Counted from the first letter of the stretch, positions 48,067-60,454 are shown. The stretch: DNA of 64,000 nt from Progne subis subis (GCA_022316685.1 JAKJHU010000075.1:1612001-1676000), one strand, 5' to 3'. Notes: generated from the sequence alone by a model not told the origin. Made by a program: numbers and translations.

Positions 48067-48570
48067 TAACACTGTCATTTCCACTTTTCATTAAGTCAAT
48101 TGAATTAGGAAAGGAAAATAGTCCATTGAAGCAGAAATATGTGTTGTTAGTGTATTTGATAAGCTTATTACAACCTTTGTAACAATGCAGCCTAGGCTGT
48201 ATATGATAAGACTATACAGAGAAGAGGTGAACATGCCAAAAAAGCAGTCAGTCTGTACAGTTGCCAGAAGAGGTGTTAATATTTTTCTCTGTTCCAGTAG
48301 AAGCTCATTGGGATATGCAAAACTCATTTGTTAAGTAACGCTGGAGAGTGACAGATGCTGACATATATAATTTGACAGCTGCAAATACCAGGTACTAGAA
48401 AGTGTCATTTCCCATAAGTATAAAATAATGGGTCATTATTCCCTGACAGATTAAAACCCAAGTACTATGAATAAATGAATTGGTAATCCTGCGTACTTTA
48501 AAAGAAAAATAGAACATTCTTTTTCTTCTTTCAGCAATAAAGGAGATTTCCTTTGTTCTCCTCGCACCTA
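48067..48570. other. unique spacer, nothing seen
   Basis: About 500 bp of ordinary AT-rich sequence. Confidence 0.5.
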
Positions 48571-48960
48571 TGTGTGTTACCACCAATTGCCAACCCTCTG
48601 ATGAGGTGAAGCAGAGGCGGGAGTCTCTCACACGATCTACTTAAGACCTTTAAGACCTTTATGTTTCTAGACAGGGGATGCTGGTTCCCTAGGCAGCCAG
48701 TGCAGAAACAGCACAGCATGCAGCAGGTAGCTCAGAGGAGAGGCTTGCCGCCTCTTTAAATGCAAGAGGATCCCTGGAGCACACACGCCCCGGTCAGGGG
48801 CCTGACATGAAGGGTGCCTCTCAAGGGTTGCCTCTCCTGCTTTGTGCCAATCCATAGGATGGATGTTGTTATGTGGCCCCATAGGAGGGCCTCAAGCTTT
48901 ACTCTTGCCTTTAATTCTGAGCCCGTGTTTCCACTACTGAGGCAAAATGACCTTCCTCAG
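48571..48960 (-). mobile_element. possible degraded LTR (antisense)
   Basis: The stretch from about TGTGTTACC/CTGATGAGGTGAAGCAGAGGC to about 48960 is much more GC-rich than its surroundings. On the minus strand it shows a TTTAAA box (about 48755) and an ATAAAGG-type signal (about 48661). This resembles the organisation of the other antisense LTRs. I found no matching target duplication, so the ends are unknown. Confidence 0.3.
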
Positions 48961-49568
48961 GCAGACATCTAACAGCAGGGGACCCCTGATATTTCAAAAG
49001 CAGCACCACTAGAGATGTTTGTCATCTCCTGGGCAGGGGGGAATCTGCCCACTGGCTGAAAACAAAGCCCAGGAGGGGAGCAGTGACAGATCACACTGAG
49101 TGGAGTTCTGCTGAGGCTGTGCTTGCTGGGCTTGTTGGAGGGTATTCATCTCTCTGGGGTCTAGAGAGATGCTCTGCCTAAGGTGGCTTGAGCCCTAAAA
49201 CAAGCCACAAGGCACTATTCCCAGTAAGAGAACCCCTAAAGCATTTAACAGGAACCTAGCTGATGTCAAAGCAGCTCCCATATACTGCTGTATTTAGCCA
49301 GCCATGCACCCACAAGTTTGGTTATACTGTGCCCTGTGACTAGCAGTTAAAACGTGGCGAGGATATCTCTTCTTTCTTCCCCCCTACTGGCTGTCAAACC
49401 CATCCTCACCGTGACCTTACACTGCGATAGATGTTGCTGGCACCAAAGGCTGCTCTCCAGCTGAGGCAGGGGGTATTGTCTGATCGAAGTAACTCCAATG
49501 TTGTCATGGAAAGGAGCGTGGCAGGAGCTGTGCCAGGGCCTTTGAGCCACTGGAGAAATCACCTGAAG
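48961..49568. other. moderately GC-rich DNA, nothing recognised
   Basis: About 600 bp between the possible LTR and a CR1 end. It may belong to the same older insertion. No domain or repeat end identified. Confidence 0.35.
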
Positions 49569-49790
49569 AGTCACAGAATCATTTAGGTCAGACAAGACCT
49601 CTAAGACCATCATTAATCCAGCACTGCCAAGTTCACCACTAAACGGTGCCTGCAGGTGCCACATCCACAAGCCTTTTGAACACCTCCAGGGATGGTGATT
49701 CCACCACTTCCCTGGACAGCCTGTTCCAATGTGTGCTTACCTTCTCTGTGAAGAAATTTTTTCCTAATATCCAATCTAAATTCCCCTGGA
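49569..49790 (-). mobile_element. CR1 LINE 3' end (antisense)
   Basis: TCACAGAATCATTTAGGTCAG opens about 220 bp of CR1 3' sequence, ending near AAATTTTTTCCTAATATCC AATC. The 3' tail has decayed to a single unit. Confidence 0.85.
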
Positions 49791-52700
49791 GGAAGGACAT
49801 CCCTTGATGTCTAGTTAAGTAGTTCTGATAATCCTTTCCAGTGGTTCTGCAAGAGCCAAGCAGCTCTTTTCTGCTTAACAAAAGTGCTTTTTGGTGTCTT
49901 TTGGGACAATGTTTTCTTTTGTGCATTACGTACTTTCCAAAAGGAGCATTATTTATTCATTTATTTCAGTTTCTTTAAATCTACATCCCTTAGAAGTAGC
50001 ACAAGGCCATTATAACTGACAAGTTTGAGCTCTTGTATAATGGAGGACCCACAGAATTTCACTCAAATTCCTGCATTAGGGATTGCAGGATTTTTTTTTT
50101 TTTTTAATGCAACCACAATTGCTCACATAAAAGACAAATAAAGTAATGGCTTCACCCATTACTTATTGAACCTGTGGTTGTAAGGTTTCTAAAAAACACT
50201 CAAAGCTTTTCATTGAATCTTAAAATGTAACATGGATGTAGATTCTCCAGCAAATCACGCAAGATTTAAGATCAAGGGGGGGTTGATTTTTAGTAAATTA
50301 TATTTGCTACTACTTTTTTTTTTTTTTTTTTTTTTTTAAGAGATTAATTAGCAGCAACTACAAAGCCAACATTGAATTTATTGGGTGGATTTCCTATCAT
50401 CTTTGTGGTTCAATGAATTTTTTTGAAAGTGTCCTACACTTCGCACAGCAGCCTTCTGGTCTGTGACTGGGCTCCTAGAAATTATTATCATATAAATAAT
50501 AATTAGATGGAAGTTAAAACCAGCATGACTGTACTGAACAAATATACATGATTGCAAATATGTCTGTATCAGTGGGAGAGAAGGAAAGTGAATCCACTTC
50601 AAGTGTTCAGAGTTTTACGCCTCATTAGTCAGAAATGATTGTTTAATGGTTTGATTAAAGGGAATTTTTTTCCTTCCTCAATCCACTTGTTTCTTCTCCT
50701 GTATTTAGTAATTGACTGCAGTTCAGAGTTCTGCTGAATTTGTTAAGGTTTTCACATATTTCTTTTCTAGAAAGTTTTGTCTTCAGGCTGACCAGTGTTT
50801 GGGGCTCAGCCTAGTGCCATCCATAGCATAGGATGCCAATCTTCCAACACCAGCTCTGTTTAAAGACAGACACTTGGGCTGTCAGCAGTGGGGTGTATTC
50901 CCTGCTTCAAGGACACACTTTTGAAGTCTTTGAAGACAAGGAGCATCAGGACAAGTTTGCAGATAGGAGATTATAGGCAAAGCATTGCAGACATGAAATA
51001 AATGCTTTTCTCAGCCTCTTAAGCTACATGTTAATCAAGTCAAACAATAAAGAGCTGTATCATGAGTAGTAGATTTAGTGAATTTTCATCCTGTAAAGGG
51101 CCAAGATTTAAAAGGGGGAAAAATCAGAACAAAATATACGGCTAAATTCTTTATTGAAGGACCTGGGGTGTATGCCTATGCACTATCATTTTGTTCTTTC
51201 AGTTCTAGGTGTTGCTAACTGAAATTTCCCTTCCAGAGTGCATATGGCTACAGCAAAAACATGTCTGTCTCCTTAGTATTTGTTGGCAGACTAGTTTGAA
51301 TTTGTTTGTATAAAGTGGAAAGGAGCTTTAAAGGCAGTAGTCCAGGATGTGCGGTGCATGGAGCACTAGTAAAGTGGTTGAGACACTGCTGGCAGCAGGA
51401 GTCTGCAAAGAAACCATCACACTGGAACAAAACCAGCTGTCTGCCAGCACCATAAACTTTAGGAAATGTTGTGGGTGATTAGTTGCTGCTCCTAATGTGT
51501 GAAAGTTGGCCTGTCTGCATAAAGGCAAAATAAACTCCCTCTTACTTCTTGCCACACATACATAGAAGTCACAGGACATTATGGGATTGATTATGAGCCA
51601 TAAAAGCCAGGAAGTTCAGTTTTTAGAGTGAAAACCATGGGAATGACTGTCTCTTTCTATTTGGATGTCACTGCATGAAAACCTAAGGTGAAATGAAAAG
51701 GAACAGGAAACAAACCTCAAATGGGAATGGGACAAAAACCTCTAATGGGAAAAGCAACTCAGCCAGGAAGGAACACTCAAGCATATAATATAAGGCACCT
51801 GGCCTCTCTGAAACTTTTGGTTTTTTAAGTAAACCTTAGTGGTTCTGGAACAATAGTAATAGAACAGTCCAGCAAACTCATATTCTGCTGAGTGTCACAT
51901 AGATTTTTTTCCCAAAGACAGACCTCCTTCCCATTTCCACCATCCCACCAGCTCAAATATTCTGAATAAACACCACTTCAACAAAAGCAAGAAGGAATAT
52001 GGGTTGATTGCAAAGAAAAGAATAAAAAATTGATACTTTGTTATGAAGCCCTTCAGTTACATTTTTTGTCAATAAACTGTTTCAAAGGCCATTTCAAAAT
52101 TAAATCACCTGTGAGTGCAAATGTGGGAACTTAACATGAAGTGAAATTATCCTTGTTTGTGCTGCAAGACAGTTAGAATATTTCCTTTCTGTGAGGGATT
52201 TTTTTTTTTTTTTTAAGAGCTGATTATGAAATAGATGTGAAAACTAAGGGCAGAAGGTGGGGCTATTTTATTTTTTTCTTTTATATACCTCTGAGTCTTC
52301 TGCTTTAAGCAATCATAACAAAGATAAATATTTATATAGCACCTGCCAGTCTATGGCTTAAAAGCACTTAACACACTTTAATATATACTATTGCACAGAA
52401 GTAGAAAAAATACGGCTCTAAGGTGAAAGGTAATTTCTGGCTGATAGCAATGCTGGAAAACAGAAAGTAAAAAGGATTTAGAGCAAAGTAAACCAGAATT
52501 AATTCCTAGTAAGAATAAGTAGAAGAGAAAAGCTAACATTTCCATTGCTGCAAAATTTGTCAGTGGGAATTTCAAAGCCTGATTTTTCTTATCTTTCAGA
52601 AACAGGCTGTAAATCTGAGGCCCCACAAAGTAAATGGATGGCTTAGTATTTACTCTAACAAAGGACAAGTCTTCATTCCCACAATTTAGTAAGATACAGC

Positions 52701-53040
52701 CTTGGAAGAAATGGTGCGATCTAAGTGCCTGCAAGGGGTTAAGAGGGGCTGTAGAAATGACTTATGCTTTTGACAAAGCAATAAAACTACATCCTTTGGG
52801 GTGGGGAGACTGCAATAATTTGGAGTGCTTTTTCCTCACAAAAATGTCACAAAAAGATTTTCTTTCCTTCAACATGATCCACTTTATTGTATTTGCAAGA
52901 AAAGTAAAGGAAATTAAGACTCTTACTCTCAGAAATGCCAGTTTTTCTTTCTAATGCTAGTCAGCAGTCCAGTGATTCAAGGGTCATTCTCAGGAGAATA
53001 CCAGGATTAGCAGATGGTATCAGATAAAACTTCTGGGTTT

Positions 53041-53088
<48 letters not shown>

Positions 53089-53182
53089 TCTTACTGGTCA
53101 GTATTGACTAGTAACTTACTAAAGGAATCTAGGAAGCAATAGCACCAGAGGCTTTAGATTAAAGTCCTAGAGGTTTCTCCAG
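49791..53182. other. unique AT-rich DNA with homopolymer tracts
   Basis: About 3.4 kb. Runs of T occur at 50092-50105, 50315-50337 and 52199-52214, and an ATT triplet repeat at 53042-53087. No supported gene; the 118-codon minus frame at 52378-52734 has a hydrophobic stretch but no other support. Confidence 0.55.
53042..53087. repeat. (ATT)n microsatellite
   Basis: About 15 uninterrupted TAT/ATT triplets. Probably length-polymorphic. Confidence 0.95.
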
Positions 53183-53356
53183 AATTATGGAATCATTAAG
53201 ATTGGAAAAGGCCTCCAAGATCATGGACTCCAATGTTTGACTGAACACCACCACCGTGCCAACTAAACCATGGAACTAAGTGCCAAATCCAGTCATTTCT
53301 TAAACACTTCCAGGGGTGGTCCATCCACAACTTTCCTTGGCAGCCCTTTGCAATGC
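53183..53356 (-). mobile_element. CR1 LINE 3' end (antisense)
   Basis: ATTATGGAATCATTAAGATTGG then GGAAAAGGCCTCCAAGATCA. Its body (GGAACTAAGTGCCAAATCCAG) matches the subfamily of the long copy at 5776 rather than that of 46493/55966. About 174 bp. Confidence 0.85.
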
Positions 53357-55692
53357 TAAAGGCACACTCATACTGTGAAATGCATACTTAAGTGTTTGTG
53401 GAAAATAGGACACCTCCAAGAGGAAGGCATGAAAGAGCCCTGCCTCCAAATTCCCTGTCTCATAGGACAGATTTATTTCATAAACATAAGAAAACTGCTA
53501 ACTTTTGCATGTGTGACCTTAATTATAGCAGAATTTAATTTTTTTTTTTCTTTCTTTTAAGGTAGTTAGGGGGTTTTCTTCTTAGTGGTGAGACTATTTT
53601 GAGAATCAATTTAAATATCTGAAATGATTATGCATATATCAAATATGTTAAATTTAACCTTTGAAGTAGTGCTTAGCTCTTCACTTCCAAAATGAAAACA
53701 AACTAATAAGAATTGCTCTGGATTAAAGAGGCATACTCGGTATTTCACTCCCAGCAGAGAGGCACTTCAGACCAGAGCGGTAAAGGTACCTTTTTGTAAC
53801 AAGGAGCTTTGGTCCATAACAACTTCAAATGATGTTTCCCAAACTCCCCATCACCTCTCTCGGACCCCTCAGGGTCAGCAGGAAGCAATTTACCCCTTGC
53901 CAAGTACACTGACCCAAACGAGCAGGCACAGGGCAGTATGTGCTGTGCCAGGACACCAAGCCTGCTCCCAGGGTACTCCAGCTCTGTGGGCACAACACTC
54001 ACTCTCTGCTGATCTTTTCCCCACACTTCCTAGGAGAGAGGGTGGGTGCTAGCCCAAGGTGACTCCTGTTAGCCATGTTTCAGAGCCAGCTATTCATCTC
54101 TGAACAAGCATGCTGTGCTTTGCCATGAGTCCCTAAGCCCATGGACACAGCATGTGGGACAATTTGGTCTGTCTTAGCCAAGCCAGCCTCCTGTCACCCA
54201 GCATGAGCTGGTGCTCTGGCACTGCTGAATGTCACACCTGCCTACTTTCAGGTACATGACCAAGGGAGAAGTGATGCGCTGGAAAAGCATCACCCAGCTC
54301 TATGATCCTCCTCAGTCTGGAGTCCTGACTCAGGTTAGGAAAGAACAGAGAGAAAAGCAGTCTTTGCCTTTTCTTGCTGAAGCTGGGCCACAGGAATGCA
54401 CGGTGCTGGCCACAGCATGCACAGGGCAAATCTCTAGCCTAACTGCTGTGGCATTTACTTCCAAGGTGGGAGGCTTCCGTTTTGTCCCTGTTCCCAAGCC
54501 TGGTATTATATTGTACATTTGAGAGAAGCAAATAAAATACTTCGGCAGAGCTGCGAGAAGGCATGGGAATGCAGAGCTTCCTTCTCCTACTAATTGCAGC
54601 GATCTCTCTCTTCTCCTTTTTGCCTTTACATGTTAATTTTACCAGTGTTGGCAGGATGGGGCCAACCTCCTTTAGGTGTAGGAGTGAAAAGCCCTGACCC
54701 TTGATTTTCTGTTTCCTGTTCAACTTTCTAAGCACATGTAAGATGCAACACAGAGCCAGAAGCATTTCCACAAGTTCTCAGACATTTTTCACAAGAAAAA
54801 AAAAAAGAAAGCAAGGACTCTGAGACTTTTGTGATTACCAATATAGGGAAATGGTAAGATTTTAAGTTTTCTCTGGCATTTTTTTGGTAGCTAATATCAA
54901 CTGTTGCCTGTTCTGTCGGGTGGTTCCTGTGAAACCTGTTCCTCGGTACTTAATTCTCATTATTCTTTTAAAAGGATATTTAAGCATGTAACACGGGACT
55001 GTAAATTACACAGAAGCCTAAAGGTTACATATGGTAATGCTACCAAGGAGTGTATGCTGTTTTCCAGATCTGACCCAATGTTTTACAGGGAAGGCATTTT
55101 ACTCAATTTTCTAATTTTTTTATGTACACAACGTAAACAATAACATGTTTTAGAATTGCCATTGCAAAATGAGACCTTTCCATGCTCAAAGGACCTCTGT
55201 GCATTCCCTACACAGATACTGCTATGCTGAAGGATATTCTTATACAAACAGGAATGATGGCAAAGTGAAGAAAAATATCAGGTCAGAAGAACAAAACTGT
55301 ATTTTGTCTAGTTCCATCAGCTTGGTTATGTTTTCTTCCTGACAGTAACTTTGAAATGGCAGAAGAATCCCTTCAACCAACTCTTCCTGTGACCTAAATG
55401 CATAATTAATGAAAATGTATTGTTTACATGAAAGCCTCATAGAAACTACCAGGAAAGCGTTGCAGATTATTTTTTCCTCCTTTTGCCACTATGTTTTTAC
55501 AGATGTGATATGTGGTGTAAGGAGCCAAAGCAGACAGTTGTGCTTTAGCCCTGCCGAACACGCCAAACAAAGAAAACGGTTTCTTTCTTTCCTCTCCCTC
55601 TCCCGACAGAAGATATATACCTAAAATAAACAAATACATAGATAAATACCTTGGTTTTTTTTTAAAAAAAAAAGCTTTTAGTTGGCACATCT
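53357..55692. other. unique DNA; one candidate exon, otherwise nothing
   Basis: About 2.3 kb. The only point of note is an exon-like segment at 54252-54333, listed separately. Short poly(A) runs occur near 54796 and 55660. Confidence 0.5.
54252..54333 (+). other. weak candidate exon, unrecognised
   Basis: A pyrimidine-rich acceptor (CACACCTGCCTACTTTCAG) precedes the segment and CAG/GTTAGG follows it. In one frame it is open and reads with protein-like composition (YMTKGEVMRWKSITQLYDPP). I do not recognise the peptide. The donor is weak and a single 82-bp segment can arise by chance. Confidence 0.15.
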
Positions 55693-55890
55693 ATGAAAAC
55701 TCATGAGGCAAATTGTACCTTTAGAGCCTGCAAGAATGAGAAGGAAGCGCCCAGCAAGGAGGCGGCGGTGGCCCTGTCCCCGGAGCGCGCCGCAGCCGTG
55801 CCCAGGGCTGGATTGCCACCTAGAGGGACCCCGCTGCCCCAGCCCACTGCAGCTGCCAAATCCAAATCCCTGCTTTACGACGATTCGTGA
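55693..55890 (+). CDS. doubtful 65-codon ORF in a CpG-rich patch
   Basis: The frame begins with a true ATG and ends TGA. It encodes an Ala/Pro/Lys-rich peptide (KEAPSKEAAVALSPERAAAV in the middle, KSKSLLYDDS at the end) with G or C at most third codon positions. There are about a dozen CpGs from 55740 to 55945, in contrast to the AT-rich surroundings. No signal peptide, domain or homologue is recognised. It could be a short coding exon, the first exon of a non-coding RNA, or just a GC-rich patch kept open by composition. Confidence 0.15.
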   Translation: MKTHEANCTFRACKNEKEAPSKEAAVALSPERAAAVPRAGLPPRGTPLPQPTAAAKSKSLLYDDS

Positions 55891-55965
55891 AAACTGCAGC
55901 TACATTTAGAGCCTGGAGCCGTGGAACGCTAAACACCCCGAGCACTCGGTGCAGCACAGGATGGA

Positions 55966-56232
55966 ATCACAGAATCACAGAACGGTTTGGATTGGAAGGG
56001 ACCTTAAAGATCCTCTAGCTGCAGCCCACCTGACATGGGCAGGGACGCTTTCCACTTGACCAGACTACTCAAAGTCCTGTTCAATCAGGTCTTGAACACT
56101 TCCAGCGATGAGGCATCCACACCTTTTCTAGGAAACCTGTCCCAGTGCCTCCCTACCCCCACAGTAAAGAATTTCTTCCTAATATCTAGTCTAAATCTGC
56201 TGTCTCTCAGACTAAAGCCATTACCCCTTCGG
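55966..56232 (-). mobile_element. CR1 LINE 3' end (antisense)
   Basis: GAATCACAGAATCACAGAACG opens about 265 bp of CR1 sequence with GGTTTGGATTGGAAGGGACC, as in the copy at 46493. It ends in the TCTCTCAGACTAAAGCCATTAC region. It lies directly next to the CpG-rich patch. Confidence 0.85.
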
Positions 56233-56531
56233 GAGCGCTCGCCCCAGCATGTCACAGATGTACCCAAAATATCAGCTGCTTGTTCAGAGGCAGCACAGAG
56301 TGTGGCACTGCTAACTCTCCTTATCATGAGGATGCCAGCCTCTCTCAAGTGTCCTTGGTACTTGAACACTGCTATAACTGATAATATCTTCTCTTTGAAG
56401 CTCAGAGAAAATCTAAATGTAAGGAAAACCACGGGGCCCTCTTGTCAGTGCAGGAAAGATGTGCGGATTGCCCATGGCTGTCTGCTGCGATAAACTGCCA
56501 GCCCCTTGTGCTCAGTGCACATGGAGCTGTG
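56233..56531. other. unique spacer, nothing seen
   Basis: About 300 bp between a CR1 end and the next solo LTR. It may include a little more decayed CR1. Confidence 0.45.
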
Positions 56532-56537
56532 GTAGGC
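56532..56537. repeat. 6-bp target site duplication, left copy
   Basis: GTAGGC, repeated exactly at 56863-56868. Confidence 0.75.
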
Positions 56538-56862
56538 TGTCACTGTAGGACACACAAGAAAGACAAAAGACTCCAAGTATTTCAGAAGGCAAAGACTATA
56601 GAAGGCTTTATTGTCTAACTCTTTCTACCTTTTATAAGGTATTCTGATACAGACTTAACATGATTGGTGACTAGGAACGACAGCTCTGTAATTCCACTGG
56701 TGAAACTAAAGAAACAGCAAAACACCTGGAGAAAGACTGTTTTGAGAAAGGATAGTTTTGCCAAGATTGTTTTGAGAAGAGGCTTTCTCGAGAACTTTTC
56801 CCTTGGGAAACAGCACTGCTAGCAGGTTAAATCCCTTCAGACTTAGAAATGTCAGGCCCACA
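56538..56862 (-). mobile_element. ERVK-like solo LTR (antisense)
   Basis: This 325-bp block starts TGTCACTGTAGGACACACAAG and ends GTCAGGCCCACA on the + strand, with perfect GTAGGC duplications outside. On the minus strand it has a TATA box (CCTTATAAAAGG, + 56629-56640) followed by AATAAA (TTTATT on + at 56607-56612). The U5 end resembles that of 33433-33819, suggesting related families. Confidence 0.85.
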
Positions 56863-56868
56863 GTAGGC
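56863..56868. repeat. 6-bp target site duplication, right copy
   Basis: GTAGGC, identical to 56532-56537. Confidence 0.75.
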
Positions 56869-59800
56869 ACAGCCACAGATCTGAGAAAGCCAGACTTTGT
56901 GCAACTGCAGAAAAGCTAAACACAGTTCCTGGTGTGGCTGTGAGGTGCGATGTAGTTACTCACTGAGTACTCCTCCCTTAACTAACCGTGAGCTTAGCAG
57001 GGGGGAGCAGTGGGAAGGAAGAGGCCAGCCAGAACTTCTGAGGACCTGGTCAGTCCCAACAGGGCATATCATCAGCCAAGTATTGCAGCTGTCCAGCTTT
57101 TTCCTCTGTGCATTCCTGTTCCCAGAGCCCTAGAGCCAATGAAGCTGGGAGGAGGTAGTGGTGGCAGTGGCCTCCAGCTCCGCTGGGGAGGAGGTGTCTG
57201 CTGCTGATCCAATTGCTCTTCGAGTGTCACTAGGTAGAGAGGAGCACTTGCTGTATCTGTCTGTGAGCAAATGTAACCACTGCTAAGAAGGCTGCTTTCA
57301 TCCCTGGACTAATGTGTACGATGATGAAAATGAAAAAGCTTCAGTAAAAGAGGCAAAAAAACTTCATAGTCTCATGAATGGAGCATTATTCTGAAAAAAA
57401 AAAAAAGGGATCTTGGCAAAAGGAACTCCTGTCCTCTATATTGTTGAAGCTTGAACAGCAGGAAGGCAGAATTCTAACATGGAGCCAGAAAAAGAGCAAA
57501 TAAGGCAGTATATGTTACTGCGGTCTGTATGTCCCAGGCCATCAAATGAACAAGCTGACCCCTGGTTCTAGTCCCTCAATGGTTTACAATTCATGAGCAC
57601 TGAACATTTATTTGGTGGAAATTATGCTGGTAGCTAGACTGTAGCTTAGCTACTGACTTTGTTGCTGGCAAATTTGCATTCTGTGCAGAAGTCCCAAGTG
57701 AAAAGAAAGAGCAGGTGTGTTGATTTGTTTGGGGGCTCTTTGGTTATTGCAGAAAAGCTCCAGCAAAGAGGCAGAATGGGTTGGGACTGGATGATTGGGA
57801 CTGAATGAGGAGAAAAACAGCAGAGTGAGAAAAGGAGGAGGAGATGGAGGTGTTAGTTACCTGCCCTACCTGGTTACCCTTACACAGAAGGAAAACTGGT
57901 ACTCTTACATTGGTGCCTGTTTGTCTTGAAGTAAGCAGTCTGACATGGAGAGATTTACTAACCAGGAGTTGTTGTAGCCATCAAATGTGCAGGGATTTCT
58001 ATTGCCGAAACCTGGCCTGACAGAAAGAAAAGGAATGGTTTCATGCATATTCCCACAGGCTTGGAAAGAAGAGGTGCAGAGGAACTTATGATTTATTCCT
58101 TGTGTTCCTGTGACTAGTGCTTTGTAGTGTTACTTAAAAGTTGAGTCAGGGCCAAAACATAATTCAGAGTCAATGTTAACTATCTATGATGTGGAAAATA
58201 TTCAGGCAGACTATTTATACCTTTGTTGTACCTATAATTGTTGTACCATTTGAATTAATTAATTGGACAAATAAATATTATTGCTATTGTTGTTGTTATT
58301 GTTATTATTAAACAGGTGCTTAAATGTTGGACAGAGATTAAAAATCAAGGATTAGTACAATGATCCAAATGATATTTGACCTCAAGCAGTGATTGCATAG
58401 AAGATGGTAAAATATTCTGGTCAGTGACAAATGGGTTTTAGATTTTAACTTCAATTACATGAAGAAAAATACTGTGTTCAGGCTACAACAAGGTCTAAAA
58501 ATGTGATGAACATCCCAATATCTGGAATATGAGAGTATAAGTTTCTTACAACAATTTAGATACAGAATCTGCATCTCAATGTGATTCAGAGCAGCTACCT
58601 GAGTTATCTTTAAGTAGAAGTCTACAAATTCCCTTTTACGACACTGCTCCTTCTGGCCAGAGCAGCAGTTAGCAAAGAAGGAGCTGCACTATGGTGACTC
58701 AGGGAGCTGCACTGAAATCAACACCCACAAGACCTGTATTGCATGGACATTTACCTAACAAAGAGTCTCTAACCATGAGGTTACTGTGAAAAAGGGAAGG
58801 GCTGGTGATGGCACACATTGTGCTTTTCTTCTGAATCTCACTGCTGATTAGGGTAATTTTGGAGCCTTTGGTAGAGTTTGTGTCCTCTCCCTCATCCCTG
58901 AACCACAGCAGAGCTTAGGTGTCCCTCTCTCTTCCCAGGCTTGGGAACTTCAAGGGTCTGGTTGCCCCCTGTACATCATTCAGAAATTTTGGATTCTAAG
59001 GGTCACATAATCTGAGAGTTAGGTAAGTAAAATCTGTCTTTAGAAAAACTGCAATTTTGGAAATTATCTAAAGATATTTTATAAATCATAAGGCTTCACA
59101 GCCTTTCAATCTTACCTGTTGGGAATCTTTAGAAGCAGAGAACTATAGTTCATCTGACTTTTTAATTATTTGGAAGGGTTATTTTGCATGGTACAATTAT
59201 GGCAGTCACTCCTTTTTACTGCATTTATCAAAGGAGAAACACTCAACTAGCATTTAATGCACTAGTCCTGCAGCACTCCACATCAAATTGTGCATGGCCA
59301 CAGTCCAGCTCTCACTAGTAACTGTAGAAACATTGAGCTTACTTCAGGGAACAAAGCTGTCTTTTAGAATACATTAGGAGAGAAAAACAATAGCATTGGT
59401 TGCAGTCAATACAAACAGATTTTATATTTTAGGTATTACTCCTTCCTAGTAGTGAGACCAGCAAGTGAATACTTTGCAGGGTATGATTCTCCTGAAAGTG
59501 GGATGCCTCTGTGGACATAACTTTGAGACAATAAAGCAGCTCTTCCTAGCTAATATAGTTGATTGTCTACTTTCCTAAGCAATCTGCACATTTTTTTCAG
59601 TGCCCTTTACTGAATCTTTGTGGATTAAGAAAGACTGGTTAATCTGAAGGGTATGTAACATCAGCTGGCCACAAACATCGCTCTAAATGCTGCTCAGGCC
59701 TGGAATAAATCATCAAGCTTTGCAAATCCCCACAGAGAGCTGTGCACTGATTGTTCAGGCTGCACAATCATTTCTCAAATGAAACACAGCTGAAGTGCCA

Positions 59801-60101
59801 AATACTGACTCTCCCCAAGCTGGCTGTTACATATGGTTATGTCTTCCTAACCAGTTACCTGCTGTGGCTGGGGAAAGCTAGTAGGAACACTCAGATTACT
59901 TTAATCCTGATCAAGATCATTCTGAAAGATAATAAGGGTTGAAATCATTAACTGTGCTAAAACAGGGTTTATAAGGTGCTCGAACGGAGAATATTAATTA
60001 TGCTGAGAATACAATAAGGTTAAAGGAGGGATAGAGAGTTACCCAAATGCTGCAGCTACACGTCAGCAGTTCCTGTCTCATTCTGCCTAAGAGCCCATAA
60101 C
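56869..60101. other. unique DNA, no gene seen
   Basis: About 3.2 kb. A TAAT-rich stretch with a short TTG/TTA repeat lies at 58250-58315. No supported gene or repeat end. Confidence 0.55.
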
Positions 60102-60195
60102 TGTTATATATATGATATATGATATATGATATATGATATATGATATATGATATATGATATATATGGTGTATGGTATATGGTATATGGTGTATGTA

Positions 60196-60227
<32 letters not shown>

Positions 60228-60262
60228 TGTGTATATATATGTGTGTGTATATATATATAAAA
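60102..60262. repeat. compound TA/GATATAT/GT microsatellite
   Basis: In order: about eight GATATAT units (60114-60165), GGTATAT/GGTGTAT variants (to about 60195), (GT)11 (60197-60218), then alternating TATATA and GTGTGT blocks to about 60259. All steps are purine-pyrimidine alternations or close to it. Confidence 0.9.
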
Positions 60263-60454
60263 ATAAAAAAATATAACAGGATACAGCTCTCACAGTCACA
60301 TCCTAGCTCCAGATTGACTTCACTGGGAAGTCACGAGTTACTGGTTGAAAAGGTGACCATACTAGACTGATCTGTGAAAAGCAGCAGCTATTTTTCTCAG
60401 AAGTTCATCTTTTTGATAGTGCATTAAGATAGTGTGAGGACTTGGAGAAGCACA

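Noticed and set aside
48599..49340. Attempt to define exact ends for the possible LTR near 48.6 kb
   Set aside because: None of the candidate TG starts had a matching 5- or 6-bp duplication after a CA end.
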